Source of the DNA: Lactarius indigo | Taxonomy: Eukaryota; Basidiomycota; Agaricomycetes; Russulales; Russulaceae | Direction of reading: 5' to 3' | Assembly (NCBI GenBank): GCA_025766275.1 | Contig: JAFKAC010000138.1 | Span: 62,001 to 126,000 of the forward strand | Length of the DNA: 64,000 nt | Part shown: positions 34,201 to 44,844 of the stretch, piece by piece | Numbering within the stretch: the first letter of the stretch is position 1 | Layout: each line of letters opens with the position of its first letter | The notes under the pieces: model-generated | What the model was told of the DNA's origin: nothing | Database searches by the model: none | What the model saw: the letters and a program-made list of their open reading frames with translations, nothing else | Position numbers and translations under genes: made by a program

Positions 34201-34610
34201 AGATTCGGCGATTCGACGTGTTGAATCCGTGCCCTTTGGCTTTACTTTTTATTGCCCATTGTTGTGTTTGCTATCCTGTTTGACTACTACCCCGCTCCTC
34301 TCCTGGCTGTTAGAAGTATTCTGTCCTACTGCTTACTGGATTATGTCAGTGACATGCATAGCACCTTCAGCCCCCCATTATCCATAAAATATTCGCGGCA
34401 GTTGTTGTTACCAGAGCTAGGGTGTTAGATGTCCTTGCCACTATCTAATCTTATCATGTGCTTTGGTGGTTGCGTCCCTGTCTGGTGATGTCGGATTTGG
34501 GAGGGCCGTGTACGCATCACTCATTGGCAGCAGACGACGGTGTCGCTCCTACAGAAAGATATACCCAACAGATCCAGAAGAAAAGTGAAAACCAGACTAA
34601 CATAAACATC
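34201..34610. other. Intergenic
   Basis: The spacer between HAP5 and the GPI-anchored protein gene shows no gene. The last 100 bases are the likely 5' UTR of the downstream gene. Confidence 0.4.
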
Positions 34611-35368
34611 ATGACGACTATCCACTCTTTGCTTATCGCCTTTATCGGTCTCTTCTTGATCGCCTTTTCTGCGACACCGTCGGTCTTGGCATACCCTTCC
34701 CCGCCCTCATCTCCTCCTTTATGGGTCGTCGCACGCCAAACGCAGCAACCATACTTCCCCGATACCCCGGCATCGTGTCCGATCTGCGCGCAGAATTACC
34801 CGAGCATCAGTTCCTGCGCCCAGGCCTCCACCGTAATGGCCAACTTCACTTCGGTATGTGATGTACTTACTGATTTGTGGCTGGCCCGTCGTTCGCTTAC
34901 CTGTAACTGACCAAAATCACCCATCAAATCACAGGTCCTTTTCAACCCGGGCGCGTTCATCGATGTGATCAAGTGCTCCTGCACGGACACCTTCCAATCC
35001 GTTTTCCCGCAGTGTGTTGACTGGTACGTTTGCTTCACCAACCAACCCTGATCCCCTTTTCTTTATCGCGTGCTCACTACCCACCTGAGAGTAGCTTCGA
35101 GAAGACGAACCAGACGGACGTCCTGGACACCCCCAACCTTCCCTCGCTTGTGAACAGCATACGCCAAGTGTGCGCCTTTGCGAGCGCGCTCCTCGGGAAC
35201 GTGTCCAACTCGAACGGCGAGACGACCCCGACCTCGACCGGCTCAGCCACGACGCCGGCGGCCACCACCAGTGGCGCCGCTCCGACCTGGGATCGCTTCG
35301 GTGCAAGTTTATTGCCCCTCATCACAGGCGCCGCTGCGCTGATCGTCTTTGGCGCTTCCCTTCTGTGA
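34611..35368 (+). CDS. Small secreted GPI-anchored cell-surface protein
   Basis: Three exons (34611-34853, 34935-35023, 35095-35368) join in phase to 201 residues. A clear signal peptide spans about residues 1-26 (LLIAFIGLFLIAFSATPSV). The mature domain has about eight cysteines in paired spacing (CPICAQNY, SSCAQA, IKCSCTDTF, PQCVDCFEK, RQVC) and several N-glycosylation sites. A Ser/Thr/Ala-rich stalk follows, and the protein ends in a hydrophobic GPI-attachment signal (LLPLITGAAALIVFGASLL). The layout matches the many small GPI-anchored proteins on basidiomycete walls and membranes. No enzymatic role is evident. It is convergent with the mannitol-1-phosphate dehydrogenase gene. Confidence 0.82.
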
Positions 35369-35821
35369 TGTGCTTTGGAAGAGCCGCCTGCGCTTGTTGT
35401 GCAGCCCACATCAGCGATCTGATGATCTGCGAGGGGACGAACATTCTTTTTATCTCCGATTGTTTTCCTTCTTTTTGGCTGACTGATGGTTCATGGCATG
35501 ACATTATTTTCACGACCTCTTCACGCTTCACGACTTGATCACGACGAACACGATTATTGTTGTAATGACCCCCAATTTTTTTTTATCGTTGTCTGATGTA
35601 CTTCCATTCGGGTACAAGTCTGACAATACAGTATCAAGACATTATACCCATTTTCGCATTTTCCATTCGTCAGAGGGCGGTCGCTTCACAGACGGCATTG
35701 ACCAGACTCGGACCCGAATGGGAATCATATCTGAATACACTCTACAGTAATGGAACAACAAAATTATCAGAACACCTCCATGAGTCTATCTAAGGGAATG
35801 TCTCTTGGTTTACATCTCAGT
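35369..35821. other. Convergent intergenic region
   Basis: Only 3' flanks of two convergent genes are expected here. A T tract near 35577-35584 may belong to a 3' processing region. No gene is seen. Confidence 0.4.
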
Positions 35822-37009
35822 CTATGTCTTCAATTCTTTGAGCTGCATGTACGCCTCAACAATCTTGCCGTGCACATCATCACCTGCCTCAAATCCGGTA
35901 TATTCCACGACTGCACGCTCGATGCCCACCTCATTGATCTTGCCAATTAGTTCGGCACTCTGTGGGTCATCCTTCAGATCGAACAAGAACGCAGCGGCGA
36001 TCCCGCGCGCGAGATGGTCGACGGGAAGCCCATATTCTCTCGCCATCACCGTCGGCCCAAGGAGTCGGTCGCCCTTCGCGAGCTTGCGCAGAGGCTGGCG
36101 GCCGACGCGCACCACGTCGTCGTGCAGCTTCGGGTTCACGAAGCGGTGCAGAGCGCGCGTCACGTACTGCTCGTGTTCCCCTTCGTCGAACCCGTGCTTC
36201 CGCACGAGCGCCGCGCCGCTTTCCTTCAGGGCGCCGCGGACGTCCTGCAGAATCGCCGCGTTCGCCAACGCCTGGTCGATCCGCTCCAAGCCGTGGGCAA
36301 AGCCGAGGTACGCGGCGATCGCGTGCCCGCAGTTGAGCGTGTAGAGCTTGCGCTCGATGTACGCCGGGAGCGCGTCGGTGAGCGTCATCCCGCGCACGGG
36401 CGGCTCGATCGGCGTGCGCAGCCCGCTCCGGTCGACCGCCCACTCGGAGAAATCCTCGACGCCGACGTCGAGCGGGTTTTCCGTGTGCGCCGGCGCGGGC
36501 ACGATGCGGTCCACGGAGCAGTTCGCAAAGCCGACTTTGTCCTCGAGCCATGCGTTCTCCTCGTCCGAGAGGTAGCGCCGGACGTACTTCCTAAACGTCT
36601 CCGTCTGGCCCACCATGTTCTCGCACGCTATGATGTTGAGTGGACCATCGCCCGCGGCGAGCCGTTCTTGGAGACCCTTGGCGATCATCGGCGCGATCCT
36701 AGGAAGAACGTTCGGGCCGACGGCGGTCGTGATCAACCGCGTGTGGGGTTGGGCGATGGCGTGTAGAACTTCGTCCGTCTGGGACAGCACGCCGGAGTAG
36801 GAGTGGATTTCTTCCGTTCGCTCTGTTTCGTCCAGGACGTGGACCTCATACGAGTCGTATGTGTTCAGCTCCTTGATGAGCTTCGTGTCGACATCCGCGA
36901 AAACGACGAAGTACCCCGATTCTACGAGGAGTGCACCAATGAAACCCCGTCCAATATTGCCCGCACCAAAGTGGACGGCTTGGGGCTGATTCGCTTGTCG
37001 TTCATGCAT
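35822..37009 (-). CDS. mtlD: Mannitol-1-phosphate 5-dehydrogenase
   Basis: An intronless frame of 395 residues. It interconverts mannitol-1-phosphate and fructose-6-phosphate with NAD(H), feeding the mannitol pool that fungi use for storage and stress. The N-terminus has the Rossmann motif VHFGAGNIGRGFIG and the acidic residue of FADVD. The catalytic region carries IERKLYTLNCGHAIAAYLG with the family lysine. TTAVGPNVLP and ACENMVGQTE are also typical. The intronless structure and higher GC in the coding part contrast with its intron-rich neighbours, so ancient transfer from bacteria is conceivable, but the family is widespread in fungi. No lesion is seen. Confidence 0.95.
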   Translation of the reverse strand: MHERQANQPQAVHFGAGNIGRGFIGALLVESGYFVVFADVDTKLIKELNTYDSYEVHVLDETERTEEIHSYSGVLSQTDEVLHAIAQPHTRLITTAVGPNVLPRIAPMIAKGLQERLAAGDGPLNIIACENMVGQTETFRKYVRRYLSDEENAWLEDKVGFANCSVDRIVPAPAHTENPLDVGVEDFSEWAVDRSGLRTPIEPPVRGMTLTDALPAYIERKLYTLNCGHAIAAYLGFAHGLERIDQALANAAILQDVRGALKESGAALVRKHGFDEGEHEQYVTRALHRFVNPKLHDDVVRVGRQPLRKLAKGDRLLGPTVMAREYGLPVDHLARGIAAAFLFDLKDDPQSAELIGKINEVGIERAVVEYTGFEAGDDVHGKIVEAYMQLKELKT

Positions 37010-38189
37010 GACACGGAATTGTGGCGTGGGTTCGTGGTAGTAGAGATATTACGATTTTTTTTTAAAAAAAAAATGAAGGGTGAGGGGCAAGAAACGGAAG
37101 GGAGCTCGAAGTCAGATAGAACAAACAAACAAAATATCGACACCGAAGAAATATAAGGGCCCTCGGCGTTGCAACGCCAATGACGAAGGTGGTGAAAGTA
37201 GGGAGCAAAGAGGAGAACTGAATGGGTGACGTCATTTGTGTAACAGTCAGATCTAGGTGGTACTGGACAGTAGAAATTGCACTATTCCGACTGGTGACTA
37301 GAGCGCACTAGAATATACCAGCATCGGCTTTGAGAATTCTATGCAGTCCTTTGATTCGACACCGGGAGTTTCAGGCCTTTCAGGACCCGTTTGATGCACA
37401 TCCTCAAGGTGACTTGGTACTCTACACACGTTACCTGGGATCTTGCCTGGGGTGACAGACGAAAAAAAAAAAAAGGTGCCACCAGTTTCCCGGTGTGACG
37501 ACTGTGCTGCTTAATACACACGGAAGAAAAAACAGGAAATTACAGGGCAGTCACGCATAGAAAAAGGTGTTGTGCACTTGGTCAATTACGGTATGTGTGT
37601 GTATCAACAAAGCGCCCCTACCCAAAAAGGAAGCGCTTTATGGAGTTCTGAGCACACCCTTTCATATCATGCGGCCCTTTCATCCTGATACTTCTCCATT
37701 GGAAGTGGAGTAGTGACATGTCGAGCCATCAAGTGCTGGAAATTCTTATGCACTGGAGCGGGGAGAAGTATGCCATAACCACATGAAGTGGATGAGGCTA
37801 CGAAGCCTCGATGAAGTGTTTCGTCATGACTCTGAGTGGTGGTCTATCCGATTATTCGCCTATGTGCGTTGGCGTCTTGGAGATTGAAGGGGTTCTACTC
37901 CGACTCCCAGAAAATTGAGGGGTTGAAGTGCATACGCTTCGTGTGGGTTGGGTGATTGTTGCGAAAACGTTTTTTCTTTGGCTTCTAGAATGGCTCGTGG
38001 CATGTAATTTCCGGGCAGGACTGTTTCATCGTCATTATTTAGAAGCCCCGAGAAGGTTGGTGCGACACCTATTACTCGATTATCAAGTGTGCGCTGCCGT
38101 TTCATAAAGTCCGGCGCCTTTAGAGCTGTGACGTCGACAATGGACAAACGCAAGTCTCGATATCGCCGAGGCTTCAGAGACCATAGCCG
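37010..38189. other. Intergenic
   Basis: The M1PDH 5' flank contains a T7/A9 tract near 37056-37072. Further on, nothing coding is firmly recognised. A minus-strand open stretch at about 37860-38150 follows the sedolisin remnant without a known motif. Confidence 0.4.
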
Positions 38190-39030
38190 AACGACCAGGG
38201 GTTGAGGAAGCCAAGTGGGGGCCTTGCCCATCGAACGCAAGGAATCGTTGAGAAGCAAGATTATGCCTACCACAATCTATACGTTGGCGGTCAGCCAGGT
38301 GTTCGAGGATGGGCGACACAGAGGAGCGTGCGGATAAAAGGTCGTACCTTTGCTACTCATGAGATAGGGAGCGCTGTCTGAGGCGAAGACACAGCTGAAC
38401 GCCTGTGAAGCGGTGTCGCGGGTGTTGCAGCGCTGCACAAAAAGAATAAGTCGGGTCAAGTCATAGCAAAAACGAACCGTCATACTCGTCGCCGAGGTTC
38501 TGGAAGTAGGTGGGAACGGCGTCGTCCTGACAGTTAGGGTGCAGAGAGTGGAGCGTGTCGCCAAGACTAGTAACCCAGGGACCTGCGAAACTATAGCAGT
38601 CTGGTGAAAGGCTTAGGCTCACGCATGTGCCCGAGCTTTGCGATATCTGTGCAATGCGGCCCTGTCACGAACATCCGAACCAGAAAGGAGTGATGCAATG
38701 CAACACGCACAGAGATGAACTGGGCTGTTAATCCACACACTCGCAGTCTCCAGCACCCATACCATCTTCGTTGCTCGTGACGGCGCCATGCGGTCCGAGC
38801 CCTGCAAACCCCATCTGGCCGCCGGTGTTGTAGTAGATGTGCAGCGTTGGATACGCCATATAGCCATGGTGTAGATCTGCCTTCATGCAGGGGTGGGTCG
38901 GGTCGTACCCACCACCATTGGTTCGTACGAGAGTCGTGGTTTTGGCGTCTGTGCAATATCAAGCCATCAGATCTGCCTGGCCCAGGTACTCGTTCGTAAT
39001 TCCCAAGCACATTTCGGCCTGTCGCGAGTA
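38190..39030 (-). pseudogene. Decayed sedolisin (S53) gene copy
   Basis: On the minus strand, pieces in the same order as the intact sedolisin at 10134-12251 are visible. LVRTNGGGYDPTH and AYPTLHIYYNTGG lie near 38850-38935, PWVTSLGDT near 38570 and PTYFQNLGDEYDG near 38500, and VGIILLLNDSLRSMGKAP near 38270-38220. The active-site segment that should read EANLDIQYA reads KADLHHGYM, so both the catalytic Glu and Asp are gone. The SGD and SGTSA motifs are missing and stops interrupt each segment. It is a more diverged member than a direct copy. Confidence 0.75.
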
Positions 39031-39426
39031 AGAGGGGCACGGCTAGACCCGTAGCCATCTGTTTGTGAAGGGTCATGGGCATAAAATAGTTGCACAAGGT
39101 GTGGCACTGGCACTGACGATCGCGTCGCTCGTAGTGCGGTGCTGCTCGAAATTCAAAACTCTGATTAAGCTGAGTTCCGAATGTGACCACGGAGATATTC
39201 GAGAGTTGAAAATTCGGTGCTCTTAGCTCAGAGACCGATACAGAAATAACTGGACCCGTGTGGCCGTCTGCCGTAACTCGTCTTATGCACCGCTTCGTCC
39301 TTGGTCCGAGATCGTGGGAAAAGAATGCCTAATATAGTGCTTACGGTAAGGGTAACGTGTCAAGTTCAACTTTTGGTGGCGCGGTCATCCACAGACACTC
39401 CCTCGCCTTTCATTTGCTTCCCTGCC
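39031..39426. other. Intergenic
   Basis: Spacer between the sedolisin remnant and the co-chaperone gene; it should contain that gene's promoter. Nothing coding is seen. Confidence 0.35.
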
Positions 39427-41408
39427 ATGCCCTCACCTTTGCTCTTCTATGGGCTGTCAGTCCTCCTCACTGCGTTGTCTGCTGCTGCAGATCCAAGTTC
39501 AGGATCCGCTTTATACCCACCTGGTCTCCAACCCCTCATTAACCGTGCTAATGCATTGTTGTCTGCCGGCACATTTCACGACGCCGCTAGAGCTTATTCA
39601 GAAGCTATAGGTGCGTTTAAGTGAACCCATTTTCATGTGCGGTGAAAAGGCGTATGCGCCGGTGTCTCTCATGAAGCATACCGTGGAGCCTACATGATGC
39701 ATTGTCCAACTCTTATTATCTGCTTGGCCTTTGTGCCACTACATCCGATACATTTCTCACATTCTCTACAGAGCAATCCCCAGTAGATCCCACACTCTAT
39801 TATAAACGCGCCACCGCGTATTTCTCTCTCGGAAGACATGCAAACGCGATCACTGACTTTGACCAAGTCCTGGCACTGAGCTCGAATTCGTTCGACAAGG
39901 CGCACTTGATGAAAGCGAAGATTCATGCTAAAGAAGGTCGTTGGGCAGACGCGCGGGAAGCGTTGAAGCACTATCAGGCGAAGAATGACCCCATTGCCCG
40001 TGAACTCTTACTCGATGTAGCGGACGGGGAGGCAGCGGCGCGCAAAGCGGCGCTGGCACAGAAGGCGAAACTATGGACAGCATGCGAAGAGAGTGCCACT
40101 CAGGGTCTCCGTGTTGCTTCGCATTCCGTCGCTTTACGGCAACAACGGGCGAACTGCGCACTTGCAGCTGGTGACTTTGAGGAGGCGGTTAGTGACTTGA
40201 GGTACGCACTCATTTTATTTTTTTTCTTTCTCGAGACGTATACTGATTAGGATACAGCCGGCTCACCCAGATCACTTCACCGTCAACAGATGCATACATG
40301 AACATATTTCGTATATCATACTTTTACATGGGATCTACCGCGTCGAATACCGCAATGGCAAACATCAAGCAATGTCTGCACTACGACCCTGACTCAAGGC
40401 CATGTCTCTCGGCACATCGTCTGGTCAAGTCTCTCGACAAACAATTCAAGAAACTCGATGAGCTGATGGCCGCAGAGGACTGGCGTGGGATCATCAACTT
40501 TATACTCGGGTCCGCGCCAAAGGACGCGTCTCTCAGTGCGCCAGGAGACGGCTTCTTCAGCACATTCGAAGGCGCTCTCGAGCCGGACGCGGCGCCAATC
40601 GCGGCTGTGGCGGTCCCGCCTCCGAGGAAAGCGAGTCCACGGAGAGCCGCGATCCTGCGTGCTCTGTGCCGCGCACATGTTCAACTCCGTCAGGCGCGCT
40701 CCGGCGAACTGTGGTGCGACGAGCTTTTACGGATGGTAGGGAACGAGAAGGATATTGATGCGCTTCTGGGCAAAGGAGAAGCGTTACTTGCGCGTGAGGA
40801 GTGGGAAGAAGCCGTGCGTACTTTCGAGCGTGCATGGGAGGCAAGCGGGGGTGGGAACAGAGAGGTATTTTTTTTTTTTCCCCGCTTTCTACGAACAATA
40901 GGGCCAACATCTGGGAATTGCTTAGATTCATGCACGGCTGTCCAAGGCCCAGCGCCTGTTGAAGCAGTCAAGGACCAAGGACTACTACAAGGTGCTCGGT
41001 GTCGCACGGGACGCTGACGAGAAGACGATCAAGAAGGCATTGTGCGTGACTACTTTACCATACCGTATTTTCTCCATGACTTACACCCTTCTTCCCCCTT
41101 TCAGCCGCAGAGCTGCGCTCAGTGCACACCCAGATAAAGGTGGTAGCGAAGCCAAGATGGCCGTTGTGAACGAAGCGTACGAAGTGTTGTCCAACCCAGA
41201 GCTACGGCAACGCTTCGACAACGGTGATGACCCTAACGACCCGATGCAAGGCCAAGGCGGACCGTTCCCAGGCGGTTCAGGAGGACATCCATTTTCGCAG
41301 TTCTTCCAGCAAGCAGCAGGCAGTGGGTTCCAGTTCCGCACAGGCGGCGGCGGCGGCGGCGGCGGGCCCGGTGGCTTCTCGTTCCATTTCCCAGGTGGCC
41401 GCCGATGA
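39427..41408 (+). CDS. ER-lumenal TPR/J-domain co-chaperone (DNAJC3/P58IPK-like)
   Basis: Five exons (39427-39610, 39772-40201, 40258-40864, 40926-41041, 41105-41408) join in phase to 546 residues. The start gives a signal peptide (LLFYGLSVLLTALSAAADP). Tetratricopeptide repeats fill residues 30-420, for example NRANALLSAGTFHDAARAYS and YYKRATAYFSLGRHANAITD. A J domain near 440-515 begins DYYKVLGVARDADEKTIKKA, has the HPD triplet in SAHPDKGGSE and ends LRQRFDNGDDPND. The C-terminus is Gly/Phe-rich with a GGC repeat coding for Gly. The layout is that of DNAJC3/P58IPK and of fungal Dnj1, which hold unfolded secretory proteins and stimulate BiP. No HDEL-type tail is present, as in DNAJC3. Confidence 0.93.
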
Positions 41409-42995
41409 GTTGGTCCGTTATATGACAAGGCCGTCGTCGTTGCTGTATTCTACGTATCCCCTTGCATTATTACATACTGTATGTTTGGAGAGTTTGACCC
41501 CCTGCTTCTTGCCTTCGAACACGACCATCGAGAAGGTTTCCATTTCATGTCGCTATAACCCGCCTTTCTATTTGATGGAGTCAGAGTGCACGCGGTACGG
41601 GGTCGCTTCCTTGCTAATTCGCATCTTCATCAGTTCCTCAGCTGTCCGAGTCCTGCTCTGATCGTTGATTGCTTCTGGAGGGGCACAAGACGATATAGGC
41701 ATCGAGGAAGTTCCCACCAGAACGCATCCATTAACGTGCGCCTGAGAGTGCAGCACCCTATATAGCACGCATCCTAATTAATTGAACGCGTTCCTTTGCC
41801 TACTCCGTCGTTCTAATTTTGACCTTCGAAATTGCGCCCCCCCTCGGTCCGTGAATGGCCGACGTCGTGCGCCCAAGTGTTGGATTCACGAGGAGAACCA
41901 CATTCTGGTTCCGGGAGTGGGGATGACGGAGTCGGGTGTGTTGGAGGCGTGTTCGGCAGTGTTGTTGCGCTCAGAGTGATGGAGTCGGTGACCCCCCGTC
42001 TTTACACGTTTTACTGCGGACCGGGTGGTTCTTGCCTTCGGCCTACCTACGTTCCACCGTCCATGATGTTCCCCTCCGCCAAAACCCCTCTGCTCCTTCG
42101 CAGGGCCTTGGGGGGATGTATATCCCCCTCCCCACTGAACGAGTCATTTTCTCATAGTAGTCCATGATAACTTCATAATTGCTTTGTTGTGCTCTCAGAT
42201 GGCCCAAGCGCCAAGTGCAGCGCCCAGATGCGTGCAAAGTTGCGCATTTGGGTCCTTGTTCAGCCTCTCCGCCATAATGCGCCGCTCCCAAACTTGGGAA
42301 CAACAACGCCGCATAATCGATGATTCAGCAATGCTACGATTGCTAGTACAGCCTCGCCGGTACTCAAGTTAGCATAAATGCGCTCTCCCCCCGGCGCCCG
42401 CGAGCGTCAGTCAACCGTTGGGCCGTGGCCGCGGAAGTGATAATCGATTGCACGCACGCACGCACAGTTAATTGGACACTTGTGGGGTTGGTTCTATCTT
42501 GGGTAGCGGAACGTGTCCCTGATGATCATGATACCGTTGCGGCGCCGTCCTTCTCGCGCCATCAACGGCCTCAACGGCGTCTACGAGATGGACAGCCGCA
42601 CCCGACCATCGCTCGCCTCTATTCTGTGGCGGCTGCAGGAACTAACTAACTTACACACACGTAGGTTCAGGTGCCCCAGAAATGAGCGCGCAAGGGTCGG
42701 GATCATGATTCAGAACTAGAAGCTCAGCCACTGGCACCCGCACCCTTTTGCCGGATGGTTCTTTAACTTCGCTGGGCCTCCCGGGAGCGTGTGTATCTGT
42801 TTGGAGCCTCCCCTACTTGCTGTAGTACTTGGTCCACTAACACGGAAATGAGACGATTTTAGCTGATGTGATGATCTTGATGAGGGCTGCTTTGCTGGCC
42901 TTTGAACGGCTAAAAGGACATAGTACGAATACAGAACGGACAACCAAGAAAAAAAAAAAAAAAAAAGATGCTTCGCTGTAATCATAGCACTCCAT
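41409..42995. other. Convergent intergenic region, 1.6 kb
   Basis: Between two convergent genes. It holds a CGCA repeat near 42450-42467 and an A tract at about 42951-42966 just past the DUF1479 stop. No coding frame with recognisable content was found on either strand. Confidence 0.4.
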
Positions 42996-44844
42996 TCAGC
43001 CGGAAGCCTGTGGGAACAATAATTTGTTAGCTTCCAGGATGGTCTGTGCTTCTCCCTCGCTTGCGCCTTCCGAAATGTCGAACCCCTCGAACCCAAGCGC
43101 GCGAACACCCACTTCTCCTTGTGCGTGCTCACGCCCACCTCGGTTGAGGAAATAGGACTCCCCTGCCCCACCTGGGAAGTCACTGATAAAAATAAAATAC
43201 GGGGTATCGTGAGCGCTGTGCCAGTGAGAAGACAGAAGACATATGGGGCTTACGGTGCAGGGAGGCCGCGACTGAAGTGCTCTCGCTGATCTCGGAGATA
43301 TTCGGCGCTGTGGGAGGCTCATGTCAATTCACGTGGAATGTAGGGCGGGAACGAACGACTTGCTTTCGAACGGTCAATGGCACCGCTGGAATGTACAACA
43401 CTGAGGAGTCACTTTGCCCCCCGTGCACGCCTTCCACCGCATGTATGAGGTCGCAATGCCCTTAAGGGTGATCTGTCTACACTCCAACGGTTAAGAAACA
43501 GGGACGAGTACCCACAGTAGATCTGGTCCCCGGGTTCGACACGCGGAACGGACACCACAGAGCGCGCGAGATGCAGGTGCGGATGAGTCGTCTCGTTCAG
43601 CTCCTGCGTCTTGCCCATCTGCGAGCCGGGGAATGCGGCGCTCTCGACGTCGACAACCCAGTCGTCGAGCCCCGACGACGGCGTGCGCGGCTTGAAGAAC
43701 GGCCGCAACATCAGGTACGCAGTCGCCAGCTTGAGCATCGGTACGACGCGGAGCGTCCCCTCGCCGGGGCCGGTCGTCGACATCGAGGTCCAGCCTTGCC
43801 AAGGGCGGAAAATGGAGCACTGGTTCCTGTTTGGGGGTGGTGAGTGAGTATGAAAAGGGGTGGAGGGGAGAAGAGAGGAGGGGGAGGAGGAGAGGGGAAT
43901 TGAGGAGCAGGCGGCTCACGCAGCGTGGTAAAGGTCCTGGCATGCGTGCAGTCGAGGCGCCGCGTCGAACGGATCATGCTCGCGCCAGCGCCCGCTGAGG
44001 ATGGCCCCAAAGCACGCACGGAAGCCGGGATCCTCCCAGCGTTCCAGAGAACCGCCGTCGATGTGCGGACCCAGCACAAACGAACGGTCCCCGGGCAGGC
44101 GAATCCGGAAACGATCGTAGTAGCTGATTGGCGTGCCGAGGCTGACCTTGGCCTGGGGGTCTGAGGCGTGCCACAGCTGCAGGAGGGCACGCTGTGTCTG
44201 CAGAAGCGCAGGGTGCGTCCGCGCGCGGGTCTGCGCCTCAGAGTTGTAAATCTCAAACGCTTGGATGTTCCCCTCTGGGAAGCCTGTACACCGGCGGTTA
44301 CGGCCCTTTGTACCCCAACAAGGACAGCAACAGACCTTTGACTTTGTCTTTATTCAGCGCAATGTAATCCCCCAGAGACCGTTTCCATCCCAGGGCTTCC
44401 TAGGAAATATATAAGTGGGCGATTGCAGAGGATAAGCCATGGGCGGGAGTAATCTGACCTCTCTTGGAACGCCGCCGCGGACAATCACGACGCCTGATTC
44501 CCGAATTTGCGAGATCTGCTGTTTAGATAATCCTTTCTGCAAGTCCGAGAATTGTACGGAAGGGATGATCTGCAGTGCATCATGTCAGCACAGGGGGCGG
44601 ACATGAATACGAATGCCAGCACATCAGCGCCCCTCTCGGCGACTTGCTCAACCACCCCGTGCAACTCATCGCAAACCTCCCGCCAGCTCTGCGCAAGGGA
44701 ATCCGTCCATATTTCCTTCTTCAGGTCCGAAAAACGTGGGGGCAGAGCAGGGGCGCCTCCTGACAGGGAGGAGAAGACAGTCGCTATTGATCCCTCCTCC
44801 TTTTGCCTCGTAGTACGCATGGGGGCGGAGGTGGCGGTCATCAT
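42996..44844 (-). CDS. DUF1479 protein, putative 2-oxoglutarate/Fe(II)-type oxygenase fold
   Basis: Eight exons on the minus strand join in phase to 469 residues: 44844-44623, 44569-44459, 44399-44336, 44283-43920, 43826-43516, 43460-43364, 43307-43254 and 43182-42996. Diagnostic DUF1479 segments are SGVVIVRGGVPRE, LGPHIDGGSLERWEDPGF, ANQCSIFRPWQGWTSM, THPHLHLARSVVSVPRVEPG and YWHCDLIHAVEG, ending APDFPGGAGES. The His-x-Asp of GPHIDGG and the distal His of the YWHCD region would be the iron ligands if the fold is a 2-oxoglutarate oxygenase, as structures of bacterial relatives suggest. Substrate is unknown. The intron at 43363-43308 starts with GC (GCAAGT) rather than GT. Confidence 0.93.

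Noticed and set aside
36014..36766. 250-codon frame antisense to mannitol-1-phosphate dehydrogenase
   Set aside because: It is a shadow of a strongly conserved enzyme gene in GC-rich sequence.
35822..37009. Mannitol-1-phosphate dehydrogenase as a recent bacterial transfer
   Set aside because: It lacks introns, but the family is widespread in fungi and base use matches neighbouring coding DNA.
42450..42467. CGCA tandem repeat as a functional array
   Set aside because: Only about four units; ordinary microsatellite.
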